A stretch of 64,000 bases of DNA from Paenibacillus sp. FSL H8-0332 (GTDB lineage Bacteria; Bacillota; Bacilli; Paenibacillales; Paenibacillaceae), in assembly GCF_037963835.1 (NCBI RefSeq), contig NZ_CP150145.1:1-64000 (forward strand), in the 5' to 3' direction. The notes beneath the pieces were generated by a model, which was given only the letters and a program-made list of their open reading frames with translations, ran no database searches and was not told the origin of the DNA. Made by a program: the position numbers and the translations under genes. How positions within the stretch are numbered: position 1 is the first letter of the stretch; every line of letters begins with the position of its first letter. Shown in pieces: positions 16,482 through 26,159 of the stretch.

Positions 16482-18413
16482 ATGAAGTTCAAATGGAAGC
16501 AGACGCTTGGAGTATTCGCCGTAGTGTCATCCGTGGCGTTTACGGGCGTGTCCACAGCATCTGCAGAAGTAGCGGAGAAGATTCCTGCATGGGCCGCAGA
16601 GGAAATAGCCTCGTGGAAAGAGATGGGGCTGCTCAAAGGCAATCAGGAAGGTCTCGTTCTGCCGAATGACGGAATCAGAAAAACAGAATTCGTCGCCCTG
16701 ATTAACCGGATCTTTAATTTCAGTGAGGAGAGCGGCCAGAGCTTTACCGACGTCCCTAAGACGGCATGGTATGCCTCTGACATCAGCAAAGCGGTTGCTG
16801 CCGGTGCTCTTATTGGTAATGGCGAAGGCAGGATCCATCCGCTGGAGGTTCTGACCCGTGAGCAGGCGGCGCTGATTCTCAGCAGAGTATTTAATGTTAC
16901 AGCCTCCGGAAATTCCTTCGTGCCGTTTACCGATGATGCTCAACTTGCGGGCTGGTCCAAGGAAGCCGTGTATGCTATGAAGGAAGCCGGTTATGTGGCG
17001 GGCACACCGCAAGGCGCGTTCCAGCCCAAGAAGGCACTGACGCGGGCCGAGGCCGTGAAGATGATGAATAACACCATGGGCCTCTTGGTTGCCGATGGCG
17101 GAGATCATTCGGGAACCTCCGGCAGCAACCTGATTGTGAACACAGCAGGCGGCACATTATCGGATCTGAACTTCTCGGGGAATGTATATATTACTCCGGG
17201 CGTTGGCGAAGGTAATCTGAGTCTCATCAACGCAAAGATTGGAGGCGTCGTTTACATAAACGGCGGCGGTATGAACAGCATCACCTTAACGGACAGTCAT
17301 GTGGGCAGAATTGTAATCAGCAAGCCCGCCTCTCCGGTAAGGGTTCTGCTGAAGGGGAAAACAACAGCCGGGAAGATTGATGTAACTTCTGCTGCCCGGA
17401 TTGTGAATGAATCGGATCAGACGGTAAGTACCGTTAACGTGTTTACGGGGGCCTCCGCAGATGCTGTCTCTGTGTCAGGGAATGTAAATGAACTGAATGT
17501 GATTGCACCGGCGAGCTTCACGCTGGAGGGCGGCCAGATTGGAAGCTTCAACGTCTCGTCTAAAGCAAGCGGCTCAGCGATTAAGCTGAATAAAGGCGGG
17601 TTTGTCAAGAAAATGACCTTGAACAGCGCTGCTGCCGTAACCGGCGAAGGGACAATCACGGAAGCTGTGGTCAATGGAGAAGGCGTGTCTTTCTCTGTCA
17701 AGCCGGACAAGCTGACAATGAATGCTGAGAAGGTGCGCATAGGCGGACAAGACTTTGATGCTTCAGGTCATCTGATCACTTCGGCGGCCGGCAATTCGGG
17801 AGGGGCCGGTTCAAGCGGCGGCACGGGAAGCTCACCCCCTACTCCCACTCAGGCTCCAACCCCCAGCCCGGATACAGGGAGTCCAACGCCGACGCCAACA
17901 ACGAAACCAACGCCGACACCGACACCAACAACGAAACCAACCCCGACGCCGACAACGAAACCAACCCCAACACCTGAGCCCAAAGCTCCGGAGATGTATA
18001 CCTATGCTGAAGCCTTAAGCTCGTTCAGCTCCACAGGAGCGGAAGGATTGGCCAAGCAATACCTGACCTTCCTCCAGGACCCTTCATACACGCCTTCGAT
18101 AGCGAACAAGGATGTGACCATGCCGAACCTTGTGAATGCAATAACCTTTGTAAACTATGAATTTAATATCAAACCTTCCATATTTGCTTCTATGCGGGGG
18201 ATTAACACCTCTGTATTGGACAAAACCCGGACTTATTTGTGGATCGGAACAGACAGCGGAGTCACCAAAATCAATCTCAAAAGTAATGAAATGACCAGTT
18301 ATTCCGCACAAGGCAAGCAATTGTACGATGACAAGGTGCTTCTGCTTTTACCGGATGAAAGTACGGGTGTACTGGCTATTACACAGACCGGCGTATCGCA
18401 TATCTACCAATAA
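16482..18413 (+). CDS. S-layer homology (SLH) surface protein
   Basis: The 643-residue exported protein has a signal peptide (cleavage near STASAEVAEK), three SLH-type domains of about 50 residues (about 30-205, for example FTDVPKTAWYASDISKAV) that bind secondary cell-wall polymer, a repetitive beta-rich region (about 215-430), a Gly/Ser then Thr/Pro-rich linker (about 440-505), and a C-terminal propeller-blade module (YLWIGTDSGVTKINL, ITQTGVSHIYQ). The ATG at 16482 follows GAGGAGG; a GTG at 16476 is less likely. It is probably a cell-surface scaffold or sensor. Partner: the next gene, which carries the same module. Confidence 0.85.
   Translation: MKFKWKQTLGVFAVVSSVAFTGVSTASAEVAEKIPAWAAEEIASWKEMGLLKGNQEGLVLPNDGIRKTEFVALINRIFNFSEESGQSFTDVPKTAWYASDISKAVAAGALIGNGEGRIHPLEVLTREQAALILSRVFNVTASGNSFVPFTDDAQLAGWSKEAVYAMKEAGYVAGTPQGAFQPKKALTRAEAVKMMNNTMGLLVADGGDHSGTSGSNLIVNTAGGTLSDLNFSGNVYITPGVGEGNLSLINAKIGGVVYINGGGMNSITLTDSHVGRIVISKPASPVRVLLKGKTTAGKIDVTSAARIVNESDQTVSTVNVFTGASADAVSVSGNVNELNVIAPASFTLEGGQIGSFNVSSKASGSAIKLNKGGFVKKMTLNSAAAVTGEGTITEAVVNGEGVSFSVKPDKLTMNAEKVRIGGQDFDASGHLITSAAGNSGGAGSSGGTGSSPPTPTQAPTPSPDTGSPTPTPTTKPTPTPTPTTKPTPTPTTKPTPTPEPKAPEMYTYAEALSSFSSTGAEGLAKQYLTFLQDPSYTPSIANKDVTMPNLVNAITFVNYEFNIKPSIFASMRGINTSVLDKTRTYLWIGTDSGVTKINLKSNEMTSYSAQGKQLYDDKVLLLLPDESTGVLAITQTGVSHIYQ
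17880..17975 (+). repeat. Thr/Pro-coding tandem repeat in the SLH protein linker
   Basis: Imperfect repeats encode (PTPTTK)n-type sequence such as PTPTPTTKPTPTPT. The DNA units (ACGAAACCAAC blocks) recur three times. Such linkers separate wall-binding from functional domains and may vary in length between strains. Confidence 0.8.
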
Positions 18414-18430
18414 GGAAAGGGGAGCTTACC

Positions 18431-20980
18431 ATGTACATGATGAAGAGAAATGGCGTGAAGATCACGGGTGCACTGCTTGCCTTAACGTTGTTCGTACTGC
18501 CGGCGGCGCCCGTGCTTGCGGAGAAGCTGCCTGGTGCGAGCTACTCTCCTGTTAAGCTGGAGGCTGTGCAGACCAAAGAAATGACCTATTACAAAGCCGG
18601 ATCCGCCTCCATCCCGGGTACCCTTGAATGGGTCACCGGTGCTGCAGCACTCAAATTCCTGCCGATGTCGGTAACCGGGGATGTAACCAGCGTCGTGCTG
18701 GACGGGGGCGTCTACTGGATTGGAACGGAGACCGGCCTGCAGCGGGTTGATTTCGGCGCAAGCGATACCAAGGATATTGTTCAGTATATGGCCGGACCAA
18801 GGTATCTGTATGGCGGAGACGATCATGTGACGGGACTTGCCAGTGACGGGCAGAACGGCATTTGGGTCCGGACAGTGAGCGGTGTCACGCATATCGCGAT
18901 GCCGGAGAAGACGCTGCATGACAAATCGTTTATCTATGAGGATCTGGTGAAGTCGATTCTGGACCGGCGCGGCATGGTTCATGGCGCAGGCTTTACCTTT
19001 ACGGAGACGGACAGCAAGCTGGATGCGGTTAATTACAACTCTGCAACCGGAGTGTTCACATCCACACCTACCACCAGTGACAATGACGGTCTATGGACAG
19101 CGATGTATGCAATGGGGGAGATTTTCCGCTATAAAGCACTGCAGGAGCAGTACGGTGCCAGCCCGGCTTCCGGGGAGCAGGCAGAAATTGCTGATGCAAG
19201 AGCGGCGGCGCTTAGAGCGACCAAGGCCGTTCTGCTGCTCGATTATGTCTCCGGACGCGGAAACGGATTTCCGGCACGCTCCTATATGCTGACCAGCGAA
19301 GAGAGTGCGGCTACAGTGGGCAATTCAGTGTACGGCTACCAATCCCAGAACGGCTTCTGGTTCCAGAACTTTGTCGGGCCGGACATGATTAACCCGAATG
19401 GAATCATTCCAAGCATGCAGCGTAACGACGGGGTTGAGCCTATCGGCTATTCCATGGTGAGGGTAACCAAAGATGCAGAGAACAAAAAAGGCTCCACGCT
19501 GTTCCCGAGCGGAGGTACGGATGTGCTCAATTACAATGGGCTTGGGCTTAGTCAAGCCGCCATTGACGAGCTGAACCTGACGCGTCCTGAAGGCCAGAAG
19601 CTGGGAATTGATATCAAGACACGGGTTGGAACTACCGTAACCGGCGCAGTCTATCAGGTGCTGCCTGTCATTACAGCCGCCACCAACAACAATGACGCGA
19701 AGGAAGATAAAACAACGGGCATCAATAATAAGCCGCTGTTTCAGCTGACAGCTCCTGTCTACGAGCAGATTCCGGAATTCTTCAATGATTTGTTCCCGGA
19801 TAGCGCCATTGTGGACGGGCATATCGACATGAACCAGATTGTGTATAAGGCAGATACTTCTGCAGATGAAGTGGATGGCCATTATGCCATGTTCTATACA
19901 GCTTATAAATATCTGGTCGGTGACAGCACCGATCCTGAACTTCTTGAGCTGAAATCCCTCATTGAAGAAACCACGCACCGCATGACAGAGCTGATTTTGA
20001 AGGACGACCATTATTACATTGAGGATGCTACCGGCAAATCAACACAGTGGTCCAGATGGTTCGCCAAATACTTCAACGACAGCCTTGGCGTTATGGAGCA
20101 GCAGGTACAGTGGCAGTCCAAGATCGGCGTTGACGAAAAAGGGGATGATGCGCTGTCCTACGGTTACGAAGACGGTCCGCTCAACGCACTGCAAGTCATG
20201 GCTGCGCTGAAATCAGCAAGCTATATTGTCGCAGCGAGCTATCCGGCTGATTCGGCCAAGTATGAGCTGGCTTATGAGCAGGCTTTTGCCGGCAGCTACA
20301 GCAAGGAAGAGCCGTATATCAACGGCCGGGGCTATATGGCGATGGCGCAGGATTATATTGAGCGCAGACTCGTGCGTCAGGCTACCAATGCTTACAGCGA
20401 GAACGGCAACCAGCCGGTAACTATGGATAATGCAGGCGATGGCACGAACACCAATGCGACGCTTCATAATGACTGGACCCAATATATCAATTACTCGGAT
20501 GAAGAGCTGGGCTGGTTCCCGGTATTCATACTTGTTACGCTTGAGCAGGATGCAGGCAGACATGCACAGATTGTAGCAGCCTATGATCAATGGTACTCCA
20601 ATGAGGTGCGGGAGGAGAATCCGTTCTACACCTTCCTCTACCAGCTTGCGCATCCGGACAAAACCGATGTCGATCTGCAGTCGGCTGTCCGCTTCCTGTA
20701 CCGTTTCCCTGAATTCCAGATTGAATTCCCGGTGCAGTGGGACCGTCAGGATGTGCTGTATATTGAACCGGGTGACCGCGATGATTATAAACAGACGAAC
20801 TACGCACTGGCTCCGGATGAGCGGCGCATTATTAAGCATAACTCGAATCCTTTTGAAAATGACAGCCAGACTACCGGGGCCAATCCGGGGTATAACTACC
20901 ATTCAGGCGGCATTGAGGCTGGTTCGGTATTCACACTGCCCTACTGGCTGGGGCGTTATTTTGAAATCATCAAGGAGTAA
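18431..20980 (+). CDS. Large secreted protein with propeller blades and helical toroid
   Basis: The 849-residue protein has a signal peptide (hydrophobic LLALTLFVLPAAPVLA), two propeller-like segments (YWIGTETGLQRVDF, GIWVRTVSGVTHI; about 75-155) matching the C terminus of the preceding SLH protein, then a long region with helical hairpins and acidic/aromatic motifs (NDGLWTAMYAMGEIFRYKAL, DDALSYGYEDGPLNALQVM, LHNDWTQYINYSDEELGWFP). This resembles six-hairpin glycosidase-type folds, so a surface polysaccharide enzyme is plausible, but I recognise no named family. It lies 17 bp after the SLH gene. GGGGAG precedes the ATG. Confidence 0.7.
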   Translation: MYMMKRNGVKITGALLALTLFVLPAAPVLAEKLPGASYSPVKLEAVQTKEMTYYKAGSASIPGTLEWVTGAAALKFLPMSVTGDVTSVVLDGGVYWIGTETGLQRVDFGASDTKDIVQYMAGPRYLYGGDDHVTGLASDGQNGIWVRTVSGVTHIAMPEKTLHDKSFIYEDLVKSILDRRGMVHGAGFTFTETDSKLDAVNYNSATGVFTSTPTTSDNDGLWTAMYAMGEIFRYKALQEQYGASPASGEQAEIADARAAALRATKAVLLLDYVSGRGNGFPARSYMLTSEESAATVGNSVYGYQSQNGFWFQNFVGPDMINPNGIIPSMQRNDGVEPIGYSMVRVTKDAENKKGSTLFPSGGTDVLNYNGLGLSQAAIDELNLTRPEGQKLGIDIKTRVGTTVTGAVYQVLPVITAATNNNDAKEDKTTGINNKPLFQLTAPVYEQIPEFFNDLFPDSAIVDGHIDMNQIVYKADTSADEVDGHYAMFYTAYKYLVGDSTDPELLELKSLIEETTHRMTELILKDDHYYIEDATGKSTQWSRWFAKYFNDSLGVMEQQVQWQSKIGVDEKGDDALSYGYEDGPLNALQVMAALKSASYIVAASYPADSAKYELAYEQAFAGSYSKEEPYINGRGYMAMAQDYIERRLVRQATNAYSENGNQPVTMDNAGDGTNTNATLHNDWTQYINYSDEELGWFPVFILVTLEQDAGRHAQIVAAYDQWYSNEVREENPFYTFLYQLAHPDKTDVDLQSAVRFLYRFPEFQIEFPVQWDRQDVLYIEPGDRDDYKQTNYALAPDERRIIKHNSNPFENDSQTTGANPGYNYHSGGIEAGSVFTLPYWLGRYFEIIKE

Positions 20981-21010
20981 CAGGGCTTACTGAACTGAAG
21001 GTAACGGAGC

Positions 21011-21037
21011 CGGAGCGCCCCATGCAGGGGTGCTCCG
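21011..21037. terminator. Stem-loop between convergent genes
   Basis: CGGAGCGCCCC and GGGGTGCTCCG pair with one G-T wobble around a short loop. There is no clear T-run, so it may act as a bidirectional terminator or stabiliser between 18431 and 21073. Confidence 0.45.
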
Positions 21038-21072
21038 TATGCTCTCTGCGCTGACGGTCGCCCGGCCTTCCT

Positions 21073-21789
21073 TCATCCAAACTGTCTCTCGATAGTATAG
21101 CTGGGGAAATCGCCCCGGAATACGCCGAAGCTGTATTCCAGCGGGGAACCGTCGGCCAAATACGTAAAAGTTCTCACTTGCAGGCAAGGGGAGCCTTCTT
21201 TAACACCAAGCAGCCTGCTGGCTGTTTTGTCCGCGAGTACAGGCTTCAGCTGCTCCACAGAGCGGTGGGCCTTCAGGTTATACTCTGACTCAAGGAAGGA
21301 GAAGAGCGATCCATCCTTATATTCATTAATGAGCCCCGGGGCGAGATCCCAGGCAATATAAGTAGTCTCATACAAGAGCGGTTCATTATCGGCATAGCGG
21401 AGCCGCAATAGCTGGTTTACCGGTGCTTTCAACGGAATATTGAGGAATTCATTGAGCGGGATTTCCGCAGGTGTCACTTTGGCTTCGATAATTGTACTGG
21501 TCGGCTCTTTGCCGCTCATCAGCACATCTTCAGTGAAGCTTCGTTTCTGGTTAAGCTGGAGCTCCTTCCGTTTGACAAAGGTACCCTTGCCCTGGTGCCG
21601 CTCAAGAATATCCTGAACCTCAAGTTCGCTGAGCGCGAGGCGGATGGTGGTCCGGCTGGCGGAGAACATCTCGCATAAAGCGGCTTCGGTGGGAAGCTTC
21701 TCTCCGACAGCATAGAAGCCGGATTGAATCTGTTTGAGCAGTTGTTCTTTAATATTGAAATATAATGTATTATTTGTTCTCTTTGTCAT
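21073..21789 (-). CDS. GntR-family regulator with UTRA domain
   Basis: This 238-residue protein has an N-terminal GntR winged helix (about 8-75: LKQIQSGFYAVGEKLPTEAA, then EVQDILERHQGKGTFVKRKE) and a UTRA ligand-binding domain (about 95-235, with LRLRYADNEPLLYETTYI). UTRA proteins usually sense phosphosugars. It sits divergent to the GH4 6-phospho-glycosidase and is the likely repressor of that gene. GGAGG precedes the ATG on its strand. Confidence 0.9.
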   Translation of the reverse strand: MTKRTNNTLYFNIKEQLLKQIQSGFYAVGEKLPTEAALCEMFSASRTTIRLALSELEVQDILERHQGKGTFVKRKELQLNQKRSFTEDVLMSGKEPTSTIIEAKVTPAEIPLNEFLNIPLKAPVNQLLRLRYADNEPLLYETTYIAWDLAPGLINEYKDGSLFSFLESEYNLKAHRSVEQLKPVLADKTASRLLGVKEGSPCLQVRTFTYLADGSPLEYSFGVFRGDFPSYTIERQFG

Positions 21790-22062
21790 TACAAGTTTCC
21801 TCCGATGCCAATTTGTTATATTATATCACGGAAAAAGAGCCGGAGAAACCATATGGAAATGACGGGATTTTGAATCCAAAATGTGTGCACCCTTTGCCTG
21901 GTATAGAGATTCACAAATCATTTGAGCGATTAGAAAATCCAATGAGGAGAAAAAAGGTTAAAAAAGGACATGTGTTTGTAGGAACAATAAATAGAATTGT
22001 TATTATAAACATCTAACTGGGGCATTGATAGAGCATTTCAAGAGAGACGGAGGAAATCACAA
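21790..22062. promoter_or_regulatory. Divergent control region between gntR-type and GH4 genes
   Basis: The 273-base gap is AT-rich. It contains TATAAT-like sequence for the regulator gene near 21815 and, nearer the GH4 gene, the interrupted repeat AACAAT-6-AATTGTT (about 21981-21999), a possible repressor target. No operator can be proven from sequence. Confidence 0.35.
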
Positions 22063-23391
22063 ATGAAGAAGAAACACTTGAAAATCGCAGTCATCGGAGG
22101 AGGTTCCTCCTATACGCCGGAGCTTGTTGAAGGTCTGATCCGGTATCATGATGAATTTCCGGTTGCTGAGCTGTATCTGGCAGATATTGAAGCAGGGGCG
22201 GGCAAGCTGAAAATTATAGGGGAACTGGCGCAGCGTATGATTGATGCAAGCGGCAAGCCTATCAGGCTGCATACGACACTGGACCGGCGCGAAGCGATTC
22301 GCGGTGCGGATTTTGTCGCTACGCAGATCCGTGTCGGTATGCTGGATGCACGCTCCAGAGATGAGAAGATACCGCTGGCCCACCATTTAATCGGCCAGGA
22401 GACGACGGGTGCGGGCGGGTTCGCCAAGGCGCTCCGCACCATTCCGGTCATTCTGGATATTTGCCGGGATATCGAGGAACTGGCTCCGGATGCGTTCATG
22501 ATTAACTTCACCAACCCGGCCGGTATCATTACGGAAGCTGTCTCGAAGCATTCCCGGGTCAAGTCTGTGGGACTATGCAATCTTCCGATAAGCACGAAGA
22601 TGCAGATCGCTGAGCTGTACGGGGTTCCGCAATCGCAGATGTTCATTGAGATTGTCGGGATCAATCACCTCAACTGGACGACCCGGGTACTGATTGAAGG
22701 GGAGGATGTGACGGAGGACTTTCTCAATAAGCTGTCGGGAGCCAAGGGGCCTTCGATGGCCAACATCCCCGATCTGGAGTGGGATTCGGAGTTCATTCAG
22801 TCCGTGGGTGCACTTCCTTGCCCTTATCACCGTTACTACTATATGAAGGAAGAGATGTACCGCGAGATCTCTGAGCATTACCAGGAGAGCGGCAAGACAC
22901 GTGCCGATGATGTGAAGGAAGTGGAAGCCGAACTATTCGAGATCTATAAGCAGCCTGAAGTGAACAGTAAGCCGGCTCAATTGGAGCAACGCGGCGGTGC
23001 CTACTATTCGGAAGCGGCGGTTCAATTGATGAAGTCCATCTATAATGATACCGGTGATATTCAGACCGTCAATGTGCGTAATCAGGGGATTATTCCGGAT
23101 CTTCCGGGTGATGTCTCGATTGAGATCAACTGTGTCATCAAATCCGACGGGCCGCATGCGCTTGCACCAAGCAAGCCCCTTCCCCCGCAGATCAGAGGTC
23201 TGCTTCAGGTAGTGAAGGCTTACGAGGAGTTGACCATAGATGCTGCAGTGAGAGGAGATTATGCCTCGGCACTGCAGGCGCTGACGATCCACCCGCTGGT
23301 GGGCGACGAGCGGATCGCCAAGGAAGTGCTGGCCGACATTCTGGAGCAGAATGCCGAATACCTGCCCCAATTCCGGGTGCGGGCAAGATAA
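22063..23391 (+). CDS. GH4 6-phospho-beta-glucosidase-type enzyme
   Basis: The 442-residue enzyme belongs to the NAD- and metal-dependent GH4 family: Rossmann motif GGGSSYTPE (12-20), NFTNPAG (148-154), metal-site Cys172 in GLCNLP and His202 in INHLNW. These fit the 6-phospho-beta-glucosidase branch (LicH/CelF-type), which hydrolyses phosphorylated beta-glucosides through an oxidation-elimination route in the cytoplasm. No PTS gene is nearby, so its substrate may arrive by another route. It lies downstream of the divergent GntR gene. GGAGG precedes the ATG. Confidence 0.9.
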   Translation: MKKKHLKIAVIGGGSSYTPELVEGLIRYHDEFPVAELYLADIEAGAGKLKIIGELAQRMIDASGKPIRLHTTLDRREAIRGADFVATQIRVGMLDARSRDEKIPLAHHLIGQETTGAGGFAKALRTIPVILDICRDIEELAPDAFMINFTNPAGIITEAVSKHSRVKSVGLCNLPISTKMQIAELYGVPQSQMFIEIVGINHLNWTTRVLIEGEDVTEDFLNKLSGAKGPSMANIPDLEWDSEFIQSVGALPCPYHRYYYMKEEMYREISEHYQESGKTRADDVKEVEAELFEIYKQPEVNSKPAQLEQRGGAYYSEAAVQLMKSIYNDTGDIQTVNVRNQGIIPDLPGDVSIEINCVIKSDGPHALAPSKPLPPQIRGLLQVVKAYEELTIDAAVRGDYASALQALTIHPLVGDERIAKEVLADILEQNAEYLPQFRVRAR

Positions 23392-23399
23392 ACCCGGGA

Positions 23400-23458
23400 A
23401 TAACATTATCAGCCCCTTTCTGCAGCGCCGATTAGCTGCTGAAAGGGGCTGATGTTAT
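23400..23458. terminator. Strong stem-loop after the GH4 gene
   Basis: AACAT/ATGTT and CAGCCCCTTTC/GAAAGGGGCTG with inner GCAGC/GCTGC form a nearly perfect long hairpin. No T-run follows, so it could serve both the GH4 gene and the convergent helicase. Confidence 0.55.
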
Positions 23459-23479
23459 GCATGGCAGCCGTGTGTCCTG

Positions 23480-25825
23480 TTATACAGGGACTTCCCGGGT
23501 GCTGTTCTCCATCGGGGATTTGCAGAGCGGGCAGGGCTTGGAGGTCAGATGATCCTCAGCCCCGCCTGCCTTCATCCGGGTCCAGCCCGGGCAGGCTTTG
23601 CCGGTGCATGTCCAGACCGGGACAGTATGTGTTCTCGCTGCGGCTGAACCCGGGGCGCTGCTGCGGGTGATAGGCATTCTGCCCGGGCTGCTCCCTCCGG
23701 CGGCCGGAGCTGGTGCCTGCGGGCGCGCCGCCGAGCGGAAGGCCGCGAGCATGAAGCGTGAGACCTCCGCCTTCTTGCCCCGATGCCTGGCGGGCGAGCT
23801 GATGAACAGCTCCTCCTTGGCCCGGGTAACGGCCACATAGGCGAGCCGGCGCTCCTCTTCTAATGCGGCAATGCCCGCTTCGGCTGCGGCTCTGGCCGAA
23901 GCCGTGCTGATCACCGTTACCGAAGCCTTCCCTGGCTTGCGGTCCTTGGGGCGGGCCTCCTCCAAGGCGGAGCTGTGCGGAAGTATGCCCTCGGAGGCTC
24001 CGATCAGGAAGACTACGGGGAACTCCAGTCCCTTGGATTTGTGAATGGTCATCAGCGCCACCCGGTTGCCTTGCTCCTTCAGCCCCGGCTGCCGGTTCTG
24101 CTCATTGCGCTCTGTTACGTTGTCGATGAATTCGAGGAACAGCGGAATCGTAGCGAAGCGCTCTGCCGAGGCCTCCAGCTCATCGAGCATTTCCTTCAGC
24201 GTCTCCCGGTGCAGCGTAGCCTGATGGCGCTCGCTGCCTTCGATGAAATAATCGTAGAATACCGTGCGGATCTGGCGGATCGCTTGTAGCGGCGTCAGCT
24301 CCCGCAGGCCGCGGATCAGGTCCAGCCGCTCGCGCAGCCTGACTCCCTTGAAATCCTCCATCCCTGGCATGGACAGCAGATGAATTAACGGTCCCTGCTT
24401 CGCCTGCACCGCCTCCATGCGCCGGATATGCTCCATTCCCTTGTCCCGGCTCATGTAGAGTGTCGGCAGAATATTCTCCATGGCGGCGAAGTCCCGGCGG
24501 TTCACCGATAGTCGCAGGTGATCCAGCACCGGAGAGATCAGCCAATGCTCATACAGCAGCTGGCCTTCCCCATAATCTATATAAGGAATATCGCGCAGCA
24601 GCAGCAGCTCCAGGACTGCCCGGTTGCTGCTTGTCGCGCGGTATAACAGAGCGAAATCACGGAATTCCCGGGTCCCGCTCTGAGTCTCACGCTCAATATG
24701 CTCCACAATCTGCGCGGCCTCGTCATCTGCCGTCTGCGGACGCAGATAACGGGGCGGCAGACCGCTGCTGCGGGCGGCCTGTAGTGTCTTGGCGCGGCGC
24801 CGTGAATTATGGCGGATGATACCGTTACCCAGCCCAATGATCGCCGGGCCGGACCGGTAGTTGATATCCAGCGTGATCACCTTAGCCTGCGGATACAGCT
24901 TCTCGAACTCCAGGATGAACTCGCTGCGGGCTCCGTTGAAGGAATAGATCGTCTGGTCATCGTCGCCGACCACCATCAGATTATCCTGCGGAGCAGCAAC
25001 CATCTTCACCAGCTCATATTGCAGCGCATTCGTATCCTGGAACTCATCGACCATCACATATTGATACTGCTGCTGCAGCTCCCGCAGCAGCGCAGGCTGT
25101 TCGCGGAGCATCTGGTAGGCGAGCAGCAGCACATCGTCGAAATCGATCTTGAAATGATCGATCTTCCACTGCTCATACGCAGCCAGGATAGCCTTCATCT
25201 CCTTCTCTGCTTCTGTAGTTTCCGGCAGCTGCCCGGGCAATCCCATGTTCATCTTGCAGGCCGAGAGCAGACTGAGCAGATTCTCCGGCGGATAGGCATC
25301 CTTCGGCAGTCCCAGCTCACGCATAATCTGCTTCAGCAGAATATGCTGGCGGCGGGTCTCGCTGAAAATATCCTGCCGCATCCCCTGCCGCCGCAGGAAA
25401 TAAAGAAAGAACGAGTGGAACGTACGCGCCTGCAGGCGCGCAGCATCCCCCTCGTTCACCCCGGGCAGCAGGGCAATCCGCTCGCGCATCTCTGCTGCTG
25501 CCTTGCTGGAGAAGGTCAGCAGCAGCAGGCGTCCTGGGGCGACGCCGCGCACAGACAGTAAATACCCGGTTCTGCAGATCAGCACCGAGGTTTTGCCGGA
25601 GCCGGCTCCAGCCAGTGTCAGCAGCGGCCCGAGATGATGGCGTACCGCCGAGACCTGCGGCGGATTGAGCAGAATGCCCCCGGCCTCCAGCCGCCTGAAA
25701 TAAGCCGCATCGCTGTCCCCCGGCTGTACCGTCTCCCGGCTCGTCCGGGCTGAGGCTACCTTCGCCTGTGGTATATTCTCACCGCTGGCTCCCAGCGGGA
25801 TATTATGAAATAAGAGCTTGTTCAT
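23480..25825 (-). CDS. UvrD/Rep-family ATP-dependent helicase with zinc ribbon
   Basis: The 781-residue superfamily 1A helicase has motif I LAGAGSGKTSVL, motif II VMVDEFQDTNALQ, motif III VGDDDQTIYSFNG, motif V-like MTIHKSKGLEFPVV and motif VI YVAVTRAKEELF. It unwinds DNA using ATP, in repair or replication restart. After a Pro/Ala-rich segment, the C terminus carries four cysteines (CTGKAC and CPLC, the last about 12 residues from the end), a topoisomerase-like zinc ribbon absent from plain PcrA. The ATG at 25825 follows AAGGTG; a GTG at 25834 overlaps that site. Confidence 0.88.
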   Translation of the reverse strand: MNKLLFHNIPLGASGENIPQAKVASARTSRETVQPGDSDAAYFRRLEAGGILLNPPQVSAVRHHLGPLLTLAGAGSGKTSVLICRTGYLLSVRGVAPGRLLLLTFSSKAAAEMRERIALLPGVNEGDAARLQARTFHSFFLYFLRRQGMRQDIFSETRRQHILLKQIMRELGLPKDAYPPENLLSLLSACKMNMGLPGQLPETTEAEKEMKAILAAYEQWKIDHFKIDFDDVLLLAYQMLREQPALLRELQQQYQYVMVDEFQDTNALQYELVKMVAAPQDNLMVVGDDDQTIYSFNGARSEFILEFEKLYPQAKVITLDINYRSGPAIIGLGNGIIRHNSRRRAKTLQAARSSGLPPRYLRPQTADDEAAQIVEHIERETQSGTREFRDFALLYRATSSNRAVLELLLLRDIPYIDYGEGQLLYEHWLISPVLDHLRLSVNRRDFAAMENILPTLYMSRDKGMEHIRRMEAVQAKQGPLIHLLSMPGMEDFKGVRLRERLDLIRGLRELTPLQAIRQIRTVFYDYFIEGSERHQATLHRETLKEMLDELEASAERFATIPLFLEFIDNVTERNEQNRQPGLKEQGNRVALMTIHKSKGLEFPVVFLIGASEGILPHSSALEEARPKDRKPGKASVTVISTASARAAAEAGIAALEEERRLAYVAVTRAKEELFISSPARHRGKKAEVSRFMLAAFRSAARPQAPAPAAGGSSPGRMPITRSSAPGSAAARTHTVPVWTCTGKACPGWTRMKAGGAEDHLTSKPCPLCKSPMENSTREVPV

Positions 25826-25989
25826 TAAGTTCACCTTCGTTTATTCTATAAGCTTATCTGCAAGTTGAAATGAAGATACGGATTAAGGACTAGCCTGCCT
25901 GATATTGTATCTTGGGATATCTGGCTGTTGTTGGGAGTGGAGAACCGGTGACTGCGGATCTAATGCTGCGAGTTGGCCTGTGGGGAACT

Positions 25990-26115
25990 TCCGGGCGTAA
26001 GCTGTCGCTCTCCAGTTCTAAATCCTGCACGAAATACAACATTGCCCTCCGAAAATATCGCTAAATCCCAAAGTTGTTGTATACAACGCAGCATTCCACC
26101 TTATTTAAGCAAATG
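25990..26115 (-). repeat. Diverged intergenic repeat units
   Basis: Within the gap 25826-26160, which has no supported gene, two related units about 47 bp apart contain ATACAAC. On the minus strand the pattern is (G/C)AATGTTG-N8-GCAGGATT, the same pattern seen at 45355-45545. The units look like a dispersed intergenic family. Confidence 0.4.
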
Positions 26116-26159
26116 ATCCAGATAATTGCTGTATTTCAGAGACAATTTCATAATTCAAA

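Noticed and set aside
21765..22016. 83-residue ORF between the GntR and GH4 genes
   Set aside because: It lacks a ribosome site and lies in AT-rich control DNA.
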